Source: JBEHWX01 sp048498995 (GTDB taxonomy: Bacteria > Bacteroidota > Ignavibacteria > OLB7). From it: a stretch of 12,602 bases of DNA. Both the position numbers and the translations under genes were made by a program. Below are positions 1 through 6,136 of the stretch, in pieces. The notes beneath the pieces are model-generated. The model ran no database searches. It was given only the letters and a program-made list of their open reading frames with translations, and was not told the DNA's origin. The stretch lies in contig JBEHWX010000137.1 in assembly GCA_048498995.1 (NCBI GenBank), forward strand, positions 1-12,602, in the 5' to 3' direction. Every line of letters begins with the position of its first letter. Within the stretch, counting starts at the first letter, position 1.

Positions 1-35
1 GGTTCCGCCGGCCGGGACCAGATGAGGAGCATTCG

Positions 36-551
36 ATGAGCATGCGTCGATCCACGATACCGATGGCGGCTCTGCTGGGACTGGCCGCCTGCGCCGGCCA
101 GGAGCCGGCGGCCCCCGTCGACAACGGACCGGAGACCGGCACTGAGGTCGGCAAGGCCGCGCCGACCTTCACGCTGCGGGACACCGCCGGCGCCTCGATC
201 TCCCTGAAGAGCTTCCGGGGGAAGGTGGTGCTGGTCGATTTCTGGGGAACCTGGTGCGGCCCCTGCGTGGCGGAGCTGCCGAACATGAAGGCGCTCCGCG
301 AGAAGAACCGGGAAAAGGATCTGGTGATCGTGAGCGTGGCGGTGGAGCAGTCTCCCGAGGCCTGGCGCCGGATGATCCGCGAGGAGCGGCTCGACTGGAC
401 GCACGTGATCGACCCGAACGACATGGTGGCGGTCTCCTACGACGTGATCGGGGTACCGAGCACCTTTCTGCTCGATCGCTCCGGGGTGATCGTGGCGAAG
501 AACCTCCGCGGATCGGCCCTCGCCGACAGGATCGCCGAGATTCTGCCGTAA
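36..551 (+). CDS. TlpA/ResA-like thioredoxin-fold lipoprotein
   Basis: Probable periplasm-facing, membrane-anchored thiol-disulfide oxidoreductase (171 aa) of the TlpA/ResA/AhpC-TSA group. These proteins reduce or exchange disulfides in exported proteins, for example during cytochrome c maturation. Seen: a short N-terminus with two Arg, a hydrophobic stretch and a lipobox L-A-A-C with Cys19 as the likely lipidated residue. A Pro/Ala-rich linker runs to about residue 37. The thioredoxin fold follows, with the redox motif W-C-G-P-C at 73-77 and the cis-proline motif G-V-P-S-T at 139-143. The start at 36 is supported by AGGAG at 25-29, six bases upstream; a second ATG lies at 42. No cytochrome biogenesis gene is in the window, so its partner is unknown. 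Family assignment is firm; the substrate is not. Confidence 0.93.
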   Translation: MSMRRSTIPMAALLGLAACAGQEPAAPVDNGPETGTEVGKAAPTFTLRDTAGASISLKSFRGKVVLVDFWGTWCGPCVAELPNMKALREKNREKDLVIVSVAVEQSPEAWRRMIREERLDWTHVIDPNDMVAVSYDVIGVPSTFLLDRSGVIVAKNLRGSALADRIAEILP

Positions 552-559
552 GGCCAGGC

Positions 560-578
560 GCCCGAGAACGGCTCGGGC
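560..578 (+). terminator. Hairpin just after the TlpA gene
   Basis: Perfect 7-bp stem GCCCGAG/CTCGGGC with loop AACGG, starting nine bases after the stop codon. The position fits transcription termination or 3'-end protection, but no T-run follows, so intrinsic termination is uncertain. Confidence 0.45.
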
Positions 579-1090
579 CGGCGATCCGGTGGCTCGTTCC
601 TCCATTCGGGACGCCCGTGCCGATCCCCCGCCGTAAACGCAACCGGCCTGGCTAAGCTCCGTTGAAACGGCCGATGCCGGAGGCCGGGAAGATCCCGGGA
701 GATCACCGATTGCCTCCCAGGATTCCCGGAGGAATTCCATATTCACGGCTTCCCCTCCCGGGCTCTCCGTTCAACGGGTCTCCGTTCGGGAGCTTTCAGC
801 TCGGACCTCTCGGTTCGGGAACGGGAAGCGACGCGGAACCGTGGCCGGGCCCGGCCGTCTCACGAAGGCAATCGTCCCATCCGCCGTGACGCATGATCGC
901 GGCACGCGCGCGCGATCCGCTCCCCGACCGATCCCGACACAGGGATCGCGCCGGAGAGATGGGTTCCCGTTCCGCCTCCGCGGAAGCGTATCCGCGGAAG
1001 CGCATCCCCGAGCAGGCATCCATCGCGCGGCTCCGGCCGAGGGGAGCGCGTCACTCACTTCAGCCCACGAGGCAGCACGTTTTCCGAAGC
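579..1090. other. Non-coding gap with short repeats and palindromes
   Basis: No credible gene. Open frames here give Pro/Arg/Ser-rich translations without signal peptides, domains or ribosome sites. The stretch holds several near-repeats of a TCGGGA/TCCCG type (about 760-835), a perfect 14-bp palindrome GGCCGGGCCCGGCC at 843-856, and a 14-bp tandem duplication at 977-1004. It must contain the promoter of the downstream OmpA-family gene, but no convincing -35/-10 pair was found. The OmpA-family gene also lacks an obvious Shine-Dalgarno sequence. Confidence 0.6.
977..1004. repeat. 14-bp tandem duplication
   Basis: Two adjacent copies, TCCGCGGAAGCGTA (977-990) and TCCGCGGAAGCGCA (991-1004), differing at one base. 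The core CCGCGG is itself palindromic. It lies 87 bases before the start of the OmpA-family gene and could be a regulatory repeat or replication slippage. Confidence 0.7.
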
Positions 1091-2890
1091 ATGATACGTT
1101 TTCCCATCGCCGCGCTCGCGGCCACCCTCCTTGCCGTCGCCGTCACGCCGGGGCACGCGCAGGTGGATCTCACCCGCGGCGCCACCGACGCCACCCGACA
1201 GGCCTACGTCGACTTCATCAAGAAGAAAGCTCCCAGCGAGGATGCGTTCGTGGCGGTGCAGCTGCTGGCCGAGCGCTACGTCCGCGACCGGCAGTGGAAG
1301 CAGGCCGCGAGGATCTTCCGCGACTTCCTCCCCTACTTCGGCAAGGACAAGCGCTACGGCGCGACGATCAAGGTGCTGGAGGCGCGCGAGGAAGGGCTGC
1401 GCGCGGTCAACATCGGCTCCGGCGTCAACACGCAGGCCGATGAATATCTGCCGGTGCTCTCGGCCGATGGCCGCCAGCTCTACTTTACCGGCAACGAGCG
1501 CTACGGCGGCTATGGCGGCGAGGATATCTTCACCTCCGATGTCCGCGACTCCAGCTACGGCACCGCGATCAACATCGGCGGCCAGATCAACACGATGACC
1601 AACGAGGCATCCCTCTCGATCTCGGCCGACGGCAACCGCCTGCTCCTGTTCGGCAACTACCCTGAGAGCTACGGTCGCGGCGATATCTTCTACACCGACC
1701 GGACCCCGACCGGCTGGAGCCGCGTGCAGCACTTTCCCCGCCCGATCAACTCCGAATACTACGACTGCGACGCGATCATGACCTCCGACGGCAAGGCGAT
1801 GTTCTTCGTCTCCGACCGTCCCGGCGGCATCGGCGAGTACCATGGCAAGGGACAGATGTACCATGGCAATCTCTGGGGGAACTCCGATATCTACGTCTCG
1901 GTCTACTCCGACTCCGGCTGGGGAGAGCCGATCAACCTCGGGCCGACGATCAACACACCCTTCGCCGAGCGGACCCCGTTCCTCCATCCGGACGGCAAGA
2001 CGCTCTACTTCAGCTCCGACGGCCACGGCGGCCTCGGTCGGCTGGACGTCTACAAGTCGGTGAGGCTGAAGGATGATTCCTGGACCGAGTGGAGCACGCC
2101 GGTGAACCTCGGCAAGGAGGTCAACACCGAGGCCGACGACCGGAGCTACCGGATCTCGACGAAGGGAGACGTGGCCTACTTCGCCACCTCGAACCGGGAG
2201 GATGGACGCGGCGGCTCCGACATCTACTACATCACCCTGCCGAAGGAAGCGCGCCCGAACGCGGTGGCCACCATCCGCGGCCGCGTCACCGACGGCAACG
2301 GCAACCCGCTGGCCGTGGAGATCAACTGGCAGGATCTGAAGACCAAGAAGAACCTCGGCACCCTCAAGAGCAATCCGCAGGACGGCAGCTACTTCATCGT
2401 GCTGCCGATGGGAAAGAACTACGGCTACTACGCCTCCAAGAGCGGCTACTATCCGGTCTCCCGGAACGTGGATCTGCGCAAGCGGAAGGAGTCGGAGGAT
2501 ATCACCGAGAACATCGTCCTCAACTCGATCGAGGAGCTGAAGAAGAGCGCGCTGGCCGTCCGGCTGAACAACATCTTCTTCGACTACAACGCCGACGAGC
2601 TGAAGTCGGAATCCTTTCCGGAGCTCGACCGCCTGATCGAGGTGATCAAGCAGACGCCGGGGATGCGGGTGGAGATCGACGGCTATACCGACGATCAGGG
2701 CTCGGACAGCTACAACCAGGAGCTTTCGGTGCGGCGCGCCCGCGCGGTGGTCGATTACATGGTGGAGCATGGCATAGAGCGGACGAAGCTGGTGCCGCGC
2801 GGCTACGGAAAGTCGAAGCCGCTGGCCGGCAACGACACCGAGGAAGGGCGGGCGCAGAACCGTCGCGTCGAGTTCCGCTTCGTGGAGTGA
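1091..2890 (+). CDS. Exported PD40 beta-propeller / OmpA-domain protein
   Basis: Likely periplasmic or outer-membrane-associated protein (599 aa) that binds peptidoglycan through a C-terminal OmpA domain. Domains seen: Sec signal peptide 1-23 ending G-H-A-Q, with no lipobox Cys; a short TPR-like helical segment about 40-100; five PD40/WD40-like repeats near 118-150, 170-201, 225-268, 291-321 and 346-380, each with a SADG/HPDG-type turn, then LYF and a DIF/DIY ending; a carboxypeptidase-regulatory-like beta domain about 393-476; and an OmpA domain about 488-599. The OmpA domain carries the motifs GYTDDQG (531-537), LSVRRA (545-550) and NRRVEF (590-595). Known OmpA domains use an Asp and an Arg in these motifs to hold diaminopimelate. 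The start at 1091 is chosen for the signal peptide; the frame is open to 893, but that extension has no recognisable feature. The exact role, structural anchor or secretion/gliding accessory, is unknown. Confidence 0.92.
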   Translation: MIRFPIAALAATLLAVAVTPGHAQVDLTRGATDATRQAYVDFIKKKAPSEDAFVAVQLLAERYVRDRQWKQAARIFRDFLPYFGKDKRYGATIKVLEAREEGLRAVNIGSGVNTQADEYLPVLSADGRQLYFTGNERYGGYGGEDIFTSDVRDSSYGTAINIGGQINTMTNEASLSISADGNRLLLFGNYPESYGRGDIFYTDRTPTGWSRVQHFPRPINSEYYDCDAIMTSDGKAMFFVSDRPGGIGEYHGKGQMYHGNLWGNSDIYVSVYSDSGWGEPINLGPTINTPFAERTPFLHPDGKTLYFSSDGHGGLGRLDVYKSVRLKDDSWTEWSTPVNLGKEVNTEADDRSYRISTKGDVAYFATSNREDGRGGSDIYYITLPKEARPNAVATIRGRVTDGNGNPLAVEINWQDLKTKKNLGTLKSNPQDGSYFIVLPMGKNYGYYASKSGYYPVSRNVDLRKRKESEDITENIVLNSIEELKKSALAVRLNNIFFDYNADELKSESFPELDRLIEVIKQTPGMRVEIDGYTDDQGSDSYNQELSVRRARAVVDYMVEHGIERTKLVPRGYGKSKPLAGNDTEEGRAQNRRVEFRFVE

Positions 2891-2903
2891 CCCTCGCACA
2901 CAT

Positions 2904-2926
2904 GGGAGATCATCCGTGATCTTCCC
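2904..2926 (+). other. Small hairpin after the OmpA-family gene
   Basis: Arms GGGAGATCA and TGATCTTCCC pair around loop TCCG with one bulged A. It starts 13 bases after the stop codon, has no T-run, and precedes the stronger terminator at 2969. It may protect the mRNA 3' end. Confidence 0.4.
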
Positions 2927-2968
2927 CCGGCGCCGCGCCGAGCCCACGCGTGACGGCGGCTGTTATTA

Positions 2969-3009
2969 CGAGCCCGCTTCCGTATCATGGAGGCGGGCTC
3001 GCTCGTTTT
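2969..3009 (+). terminator. Rho-independent terminator
   Basis: A 13-bp stem, CGAGCCCGCTTCC pairing with GGAGGCGGGCTCG through one G-U pair, closes loop GTATCAT. It is followed by CTCG and then TTTT at 3006-3009. It lies 78 bases after the OmpA-family stop codon and separates that gene from the hydrolase cluster. Confidence 0.8.
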
Positions 3010-3012
3010 CGC

Positions 3013-3140
3013 GATGATCGCATGGACGATGCGCGTATCGCGGAGATCATCGGCCGGCGTACGCTCCGCGTGGGATCGCATCCGGAGGAAGGTGTCCGCG
3101 GTGGAGACTCGCGAGGCGGGCGGGAACAGAGCGCGGTGCC
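3013..3140. repeat. Duplicated upstream region, copy A
   Basis: Matches 5945-6073 upstream of the third hydrolase. The first 31 bases agree at 26 positions, and GGGAACAGAGCG recurs near the 3' end of both (3122-3133 in this copy). The middle parts align only loosely. Hydrolase 2 lacks this segment. It marks the 5' part of the unit that was duplicated along with the hydrolase genes. Confidence 0.65.
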
Positions 3141-3201
3141 GGTCGTCCATTTCTCCGAAGCGTCTTCCCCTCCACGTTGTACACTCATTCGTTCTCGCGC
3201 C
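3141..3201 (+). promoter_or_regulatory. Conserved 5' leader of hydrolase 1
   Basis: This leader is shared with 4500-4562 and 6074-6136. It opens with GGTCGTCCATTTCTCCGA and ends with the box ACACTCATTCG (3181-3191), identical in all three genes, 10 bases before the ATG. No Shine-Dalgarno sequence is visible. TACACT at 3180-3185 resembles a weak -10 hexamer here, but its first T is absent in the other two copies. It probably carries the promoter and translation signal. Confidence 0.55.
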
Positions 3202-4365
3202 ATGAAGCGATCTACCATCACCTCCGCTCTCATCCTCGCGAGCCTCGCGCTGGCCATGTACCCGGGTGAGCTTCGCGCGCAGCTCGGCATGGCTCCCGAC
3301 AGCTCCACGACGCTCCACGCAATCCTCGACTCGACGGTACGAAGGAACTGGAATGTACTGCCGGCAATGGCCGCGGCGGTGATCGTCGACGGCACGGTGC
3401 TCGCCGTCGATGCCGTCGGCCTCCGGAACTTCGATGACTCGACGCTGGTAGCCACCGAGGACCGCTGGCATCTCGGCCCCTGCACCGAGGCAATGACCGC
3501 GACGATGATCGCGCGGCTGGTCGAGGCCGGCAACATGAAGTGGACCACGACGATCGGCGAGGTGTTTCCGGAGCTCGTGAAGAAGATGCGAAAAGCGTAT
3601 CGCGGGGTGACGATGGAGATGCTGCTGGCGCATCGCGGCGGGCTGCCGGCGCAATGGTCTACGACGGAAATATCGTTCGAGCAGGTGTACAAACTCCCCG
3701 GCGACGAGCGCGCGCAGCGGGAAGCCTACGTGGCGATGATGCTTCGAGCGAAGCCGGACGCATCACCGGGCACGAAGTTCATCCACTCCGAAGCCGGCTA
3801 CGCGATCGCCGGCGCGATGGCCGAGCGCATCACCGGCAAGCCGTTCGACACGCTGATGGCCGAGACGATCTTCAGGCCGCTCGGCATCACCCACTATGGC
3901 TTCGGGCAGGCCCACTCGCCGGGGAAGATCGATCAGCCGTGGTCTCACTGGCTCGCTCCTCACACCATCCCGGGGCCGGTGGAAGGATGGATCACCGGCC
4001 TCCCACCAGCGCTCACGCCGGCCGGACGGATTACCATGTCGATCAAAGACTGGGCAACGTTCGTCATCGCGCATCTCGATGGCGAGGCTCATGGTGGCAT
4101 CCTCCGGCCGGAGACGTTCAAGCGTCTGCACGTGCCGCTCGGTGGCAACTACGCCGCCGGTTGGTCGGTCGTGCCTCGGCCATGGGCCGGCGGCATGGCG
4201 CTCATATACGCCGGGAGCACCTCCCCGGACTTTGCCGTCGTCTGGGCGGCCCCGGCCAGGCACTTCGCCGTTCTGGTCGCGGCGAATATGGCCCAACCCG
4301 GCACGGTAGCAGCCTGCAACAAGGCAGCCGGCGCGATTCTACAGGCGTACCTCCTCACCAAGTAG
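3202..4365 (+). CDS. Beta-lactamase-fold exported protein, catalytic residues lost
   Basis: First of three tandem paralogs of the class C beta-lactamase/PBP-like serine hydrolase family (PF00144 type); 387 aa, probably periplasmic. Signal peptide 1-26 ends L-R-A-Q. In this family the nucleophile and general base lie in S-x-x-K, then Y-x-N, then a K/H-x-G box. All are changed here: P93-C-T-E96, H195-S-E197 and Y336-A-G338. The frame is nevertheless intact, and surrounding blocks such as AHRGGLPA (143-150) and KPFDTLMAETIF (213-224) match its neighbours. It is therefore a predicted pseudoenzyme, perhaps a binding or regulatory protein, or a young decaying copy. The loop at about 241-270 is some 30 residues shorter than in the paralogs. 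The start is set by alignment with the paralogs' MKR signal peptides; the frame extends further upstream, but that part is not conserved as protein. Confidence 0.88.
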   Translation: MKRSTITSALILASLALAMYPGELRAQLGMAPDSSTTLHAILDSTVRRNWNVLPAMAAAVIVDGTVLAVDAVGLRNFDDSTLVATEDRWHLGPCTEAMTATMIARLVEAGNMKWTTTIGEVFPELVKKMRKAYRGVTMEMLLAHRGGLPAQWSTTEISFEQVYKLPGDERAQREAYVAMMLRAKPDASPGTKFIHSEAGYAIAGAMAERITGKPFDTLMAETIFRPLGITHYGFGQAHSPGKIDQPWSHWLAPHTIPGPVEGWITGLPPALTPAGRITMSIKDWATFVIAHLDGEAHGGILRPETFKRLHVPLGGNYAAGWSVVPRPWAGGMALIYAGSTSPDFAVVWAAPARHFAVLVAANMAQPGTVAACNKAAGAILQAYLLTK

Positions 4366-4391
4366 TCCCGTCGCCTTCCTGAAAAGCGCGC

Positions 4392-4500
4392 CCGGAGGAC
4401 CACTTCCCCACCCGGCGGCGGCGCGTATGGAGCTTCGCATCGAGCGCCTCACCGTGGGAGGCCGCGGCGGCATCCGGACCAGACACGGGGCAGCACCAAG
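4392..4500 (-). pseudogene. Decayed 3' fragment of the outer-membrane barrel gene (remnant 1)
   Basis: On the minus strand this matches the last third-of-a-hundred codons of the intact barrel gene at 7526-8314. One frame reads APCLVRMPPRPPTV against the intact APRLVWTLPLRPTV (31 of 42 bases identical). A one-base deletion then shifts the frame, and EALDAKL aligns with EAFDAKL. The last part aligns less well, has about ten bases deleted, and its stop codon is gone. The fragment ends where the hydrolase 2 leader begins. It has no start, so it is not a gene. Confidence 0.72.
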
Positions 4501-4562
4501 GTCGTCCATGTCTCGGACGCCTCTTCGACGTCACGCAACGCACACTCATTCGTTCTCCCGCC
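4500..4562 (+). promoter_or_regulatory. Conserved 5' leader of hydrolase 2
   Basis: Starts GGTCGTCCATGTCTCGGACG and carries the 11-base box ACACTCATTCG at 4542-4552, ten bases before the ATG, as in hydrolase 1. There is no Shine-Dalgarno sequence. It directly abuts the barrel-gene remnant, so it is the shortest intergenic region in the cluster. Confidence 0.55.
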
Positions 4563-5819
4563 ATGAAGCGATTGGCCATCATCTCCTCCCTGCTCCTCGG
4601 GTGCCTCGCGCTGACGGCGACGCCCGATGTGCTCCGTGCGCAGCCCGCCGTGTCGCCTCGTCGATCCACGACGCTCCACGCAATCCTCGACTCCACCCGG
4701 AGCAGGTACAGCCTCCCGGCGCTGGCCGCGGCGGTGATCGTCGATGGAGAGGTGATCGCCCTCGACGCGGTCGGCGTGCGAAAGGCGGGCGACCCCACGC
4801 CCGTGACAATCGATGACCGGTGGTATCTCGGCTCCTGTGGCAAGGGGATGACCGCGACGATGATCGCGCGGCTGGTCGAGGCCGGCAAGCTGCAATGGAC
4901 CACTACGATCGGCGAGGCGTTCCCGGAGCTCGGGAAGAAGATGCGGAAGGAGTATCGCGGGGTGACGCTGGAGATGCTGTTGACGCATCGCGGCGGGCTG
5001 CCGGCGGCGACATTTCCGACGAGCGGAATCTTCGAGCAGGTGTACAATGATCCCGGCGACGAGCGGACACAGCGGATGGCATACGTCAGGACGATGCTCA
5101 CGGTGAAGCCGGACGCATCCCCCGGCACGAAGTTCATCTACTCCGATGCCGGCTACGTGATCGCCGGCGCTATGGCCGAGCGCATCACCGGCAAGCCGTT
5201 CGATACGCTGATGGCCGAGACGATCTTCAAGCCGCTCGGCATCACGCACTATGGCTTCCGGCCGCCAAGCATGACTGGCGAGGTGACCCAGCCCTGGGGG
5301 CATTCCTCCTTCATGGAGCGCGCCCTCTCCTCGCAGATCGATCTCTTCCCCGACCTCCGGATCGCACCGGAACGAACTGTCACCTCCGCGGCCGTCGATC
5401 GCGGTGAGAGGAGAGCGTGGGAACTGACGCCGAGCACTCTTTCCCTGGGCGCTCCTCCCGCGATCTCCCCGGCCGGACAGGTCTTCATGTCAGTCGGAGA
5501 CTGGGCGACGTTCATCAACGCGCATCTCGACGGCGAAGCGCGCGGCGGTATCCTCCTGCCGGAGACCTTCAGGCATCTGCATACCCCGCCCGCTGGCGGC
5601 AGCTACGCGGCCGGCTGGTCCGTCGTGCCGCGGAGGTGGGCCGGCGGCAACACGCTGACGCATGCCGGGAGCAATGATCTCAACTACGCGGTGGTCTGGG
5701 CCGCGCCGGAGAAGCGTTTCGCGCTCCTGATCTGCACGAACAGCTTCATGGGAGATACGCCGGCCATCTGCGACGAGGTGGCCGGAGCGATTCTACAGGC
5801 GTATCTCCTCACCAATTGA
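4563..5819 (+). CDS. Exported beta-lactamase-family serine hydrolase
   Basis: Second tandem paralog (418 aa), class C beta-lactamase/PBP-like fold (PF00144 type). Such proteins act as D-aminopeptidases, carboxypeptidases or esterases as often as beta-lactamases, and the substrate cannot be read here. Signal peptide 1-27 ends L-R-A-Q. Motifs: S91-C-G-K94 (nucleophile and base intact), Y193-S-D195 (the usual Asn is Asp) and H367-A-G369. The HRGGLPA block (142-148) is conserved. The segment 241-300 between the central block and S-P-A-G is about 60 residues, charged, and unlike the same loop in the paralogs. Activity is plausible, but N-to-D may alter it. An L-L-G-C at 11-14 could be read as a weak lipobox; the conserved downstream A-Q site makes a Sec signal more likely. 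Confidence 0.9.
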   Translation: MKRLAIISSLLLGCLALTATPDVLRAQPAVSPRRSTTLHAILDSTRSRYSLPALAAAVIVDGEVIALDAVGVRKAGDPTPVTIDDRWYLGSCGKGMTATMIARLVEAGKLQWTTTIGEAFPELGKKMRKEYRGVTLEMLLTHRGGLPAATFPTSGIFEQVYNDPGDERTQRMAYVRTMLTVKPDASPGTKFIYSDAGYVIAGAMAERITGKPFDTLMAETIFKPLGITHYGFRPPSMTGEVTQPWGHSSFMERALSSQIDLFPDLRIAPERTVTSAAVDRGERRAWELTPSTLSLGAPPAISPAGQVFMSVGDWATFINAHLDGEARGGILLPETFRHLHTPPAGGSYAAGWSVVPRRWAGGNTLTHAGSNDLNYAVVWAAPEKRFALLICTNSFMGDTPAICDEVAGAILQAYLLTN

Positions 5820-5841
5820 GTCTCTTCGCTGAAGAGCACCG

Positions 5842-5914
5842 TCAGGGCGTCGACTCCACGCCGAGCACCCGGAGCGCGCCGGGCTTCGCGCCGGGCGCAT
5901 CGACCGCCGGGCGC
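5842..5914 (-). pseudogene. Decayed 3' fragment of the outer-membrane barrel gene (remnant 2)
   Basis: On the minus strand this is collinear with 7526-7599, the 3' end of the intact barrel gene. It translates in frame as RPAVDAPGAKPGALR-VLGVESTP and a stop, against RPTVEAFDAKLGTLQLLLGVEWDL and a stop, with one codon missing. The TGA stop (TCA at 5842-5844 on the plus strand) is retained. Weaker similarity may reach about 5926. The rest of the gene and its start are absent. Confidence 0.78.
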
Positions 5915-5944
5915 GGTGGTGGCGGACTCACTCACTTTTATGAG

Positions 5945-6073
5945 GATGATCGCGTGGGAGCCGCGCGTATCGCGGCGGCGGCCAGGAAGCACGCACTTCG
6001 CGCGGGGTGTCGTCAGGGAGAAGGCATCCGAAGTGAAGACTTGCCAAACGGGACGGGAACAGAGCGGGGCGCA
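5945..6073. repeat. Duplicated upstream region, copy B
   Basis: Partner of 3013-3140, upstream of hydrolase 3. It begins with GATGATCGCGTGGGAG and retains GCGCGTATCGCGG and GGGAACAGAGCG from the other copy. The middle is too diverged to align by eye with confidence. No coding function is apparent, because the frames are not conserved between the copies. Confidence 0.65.
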
Positions 6074-6136
6074 GGCCGTCCATTTCTCCGACGCCTCTCC
6101 CACGATCGCGCGACACGCACACTCATTCGTCGAGCC
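6074..6136 (+). promoter_or_regulatory. Conserved 5' leader of hydrolase 3
   Basis: Starts GGCCGTCCATTTCTCCGACG and carries ACACTCATTCG at 6119-6129. The box sits seven bases before the ATG, three fewer than in the other two genes. There is no Shine-Dalgarno sequence. Confidence 0.55.

Noticed and set aside
1..39. End of an upstream gene stopping at TGA 23-25 or at TGA 37-39 (overlapping the TlpA ATG)
   Set aside because: Only about ten codons are visible and two frames are possible, so neither can be supported.
662..889. 75-codon plus-strand open frame in the first gap
   Set aside because: Pro/Gly/Ser-rich, no ribosome site, no signal or domain.
893..1090. In-frame N-terminal extension of the PD40/OmpA gene
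   Set aside because: A signal peptide begins at 1091, and the extension includes a DNA tandem repeat.
1055..2947. 630-codon minus-strand open frame opposite the PD40/OmpA gene
   Set aside because: Antisense frame kept open by GC-rich codon use; no domains, while the plus strand is an unmistakable protein.
5816..6136. In-frame extension of hydrolase 3 (and of hydrolase 1 from 2950)
   Set aside because: The leaders are similar as DNA but translate differently between copies; the signal peptide start at MKR is shared by all three.
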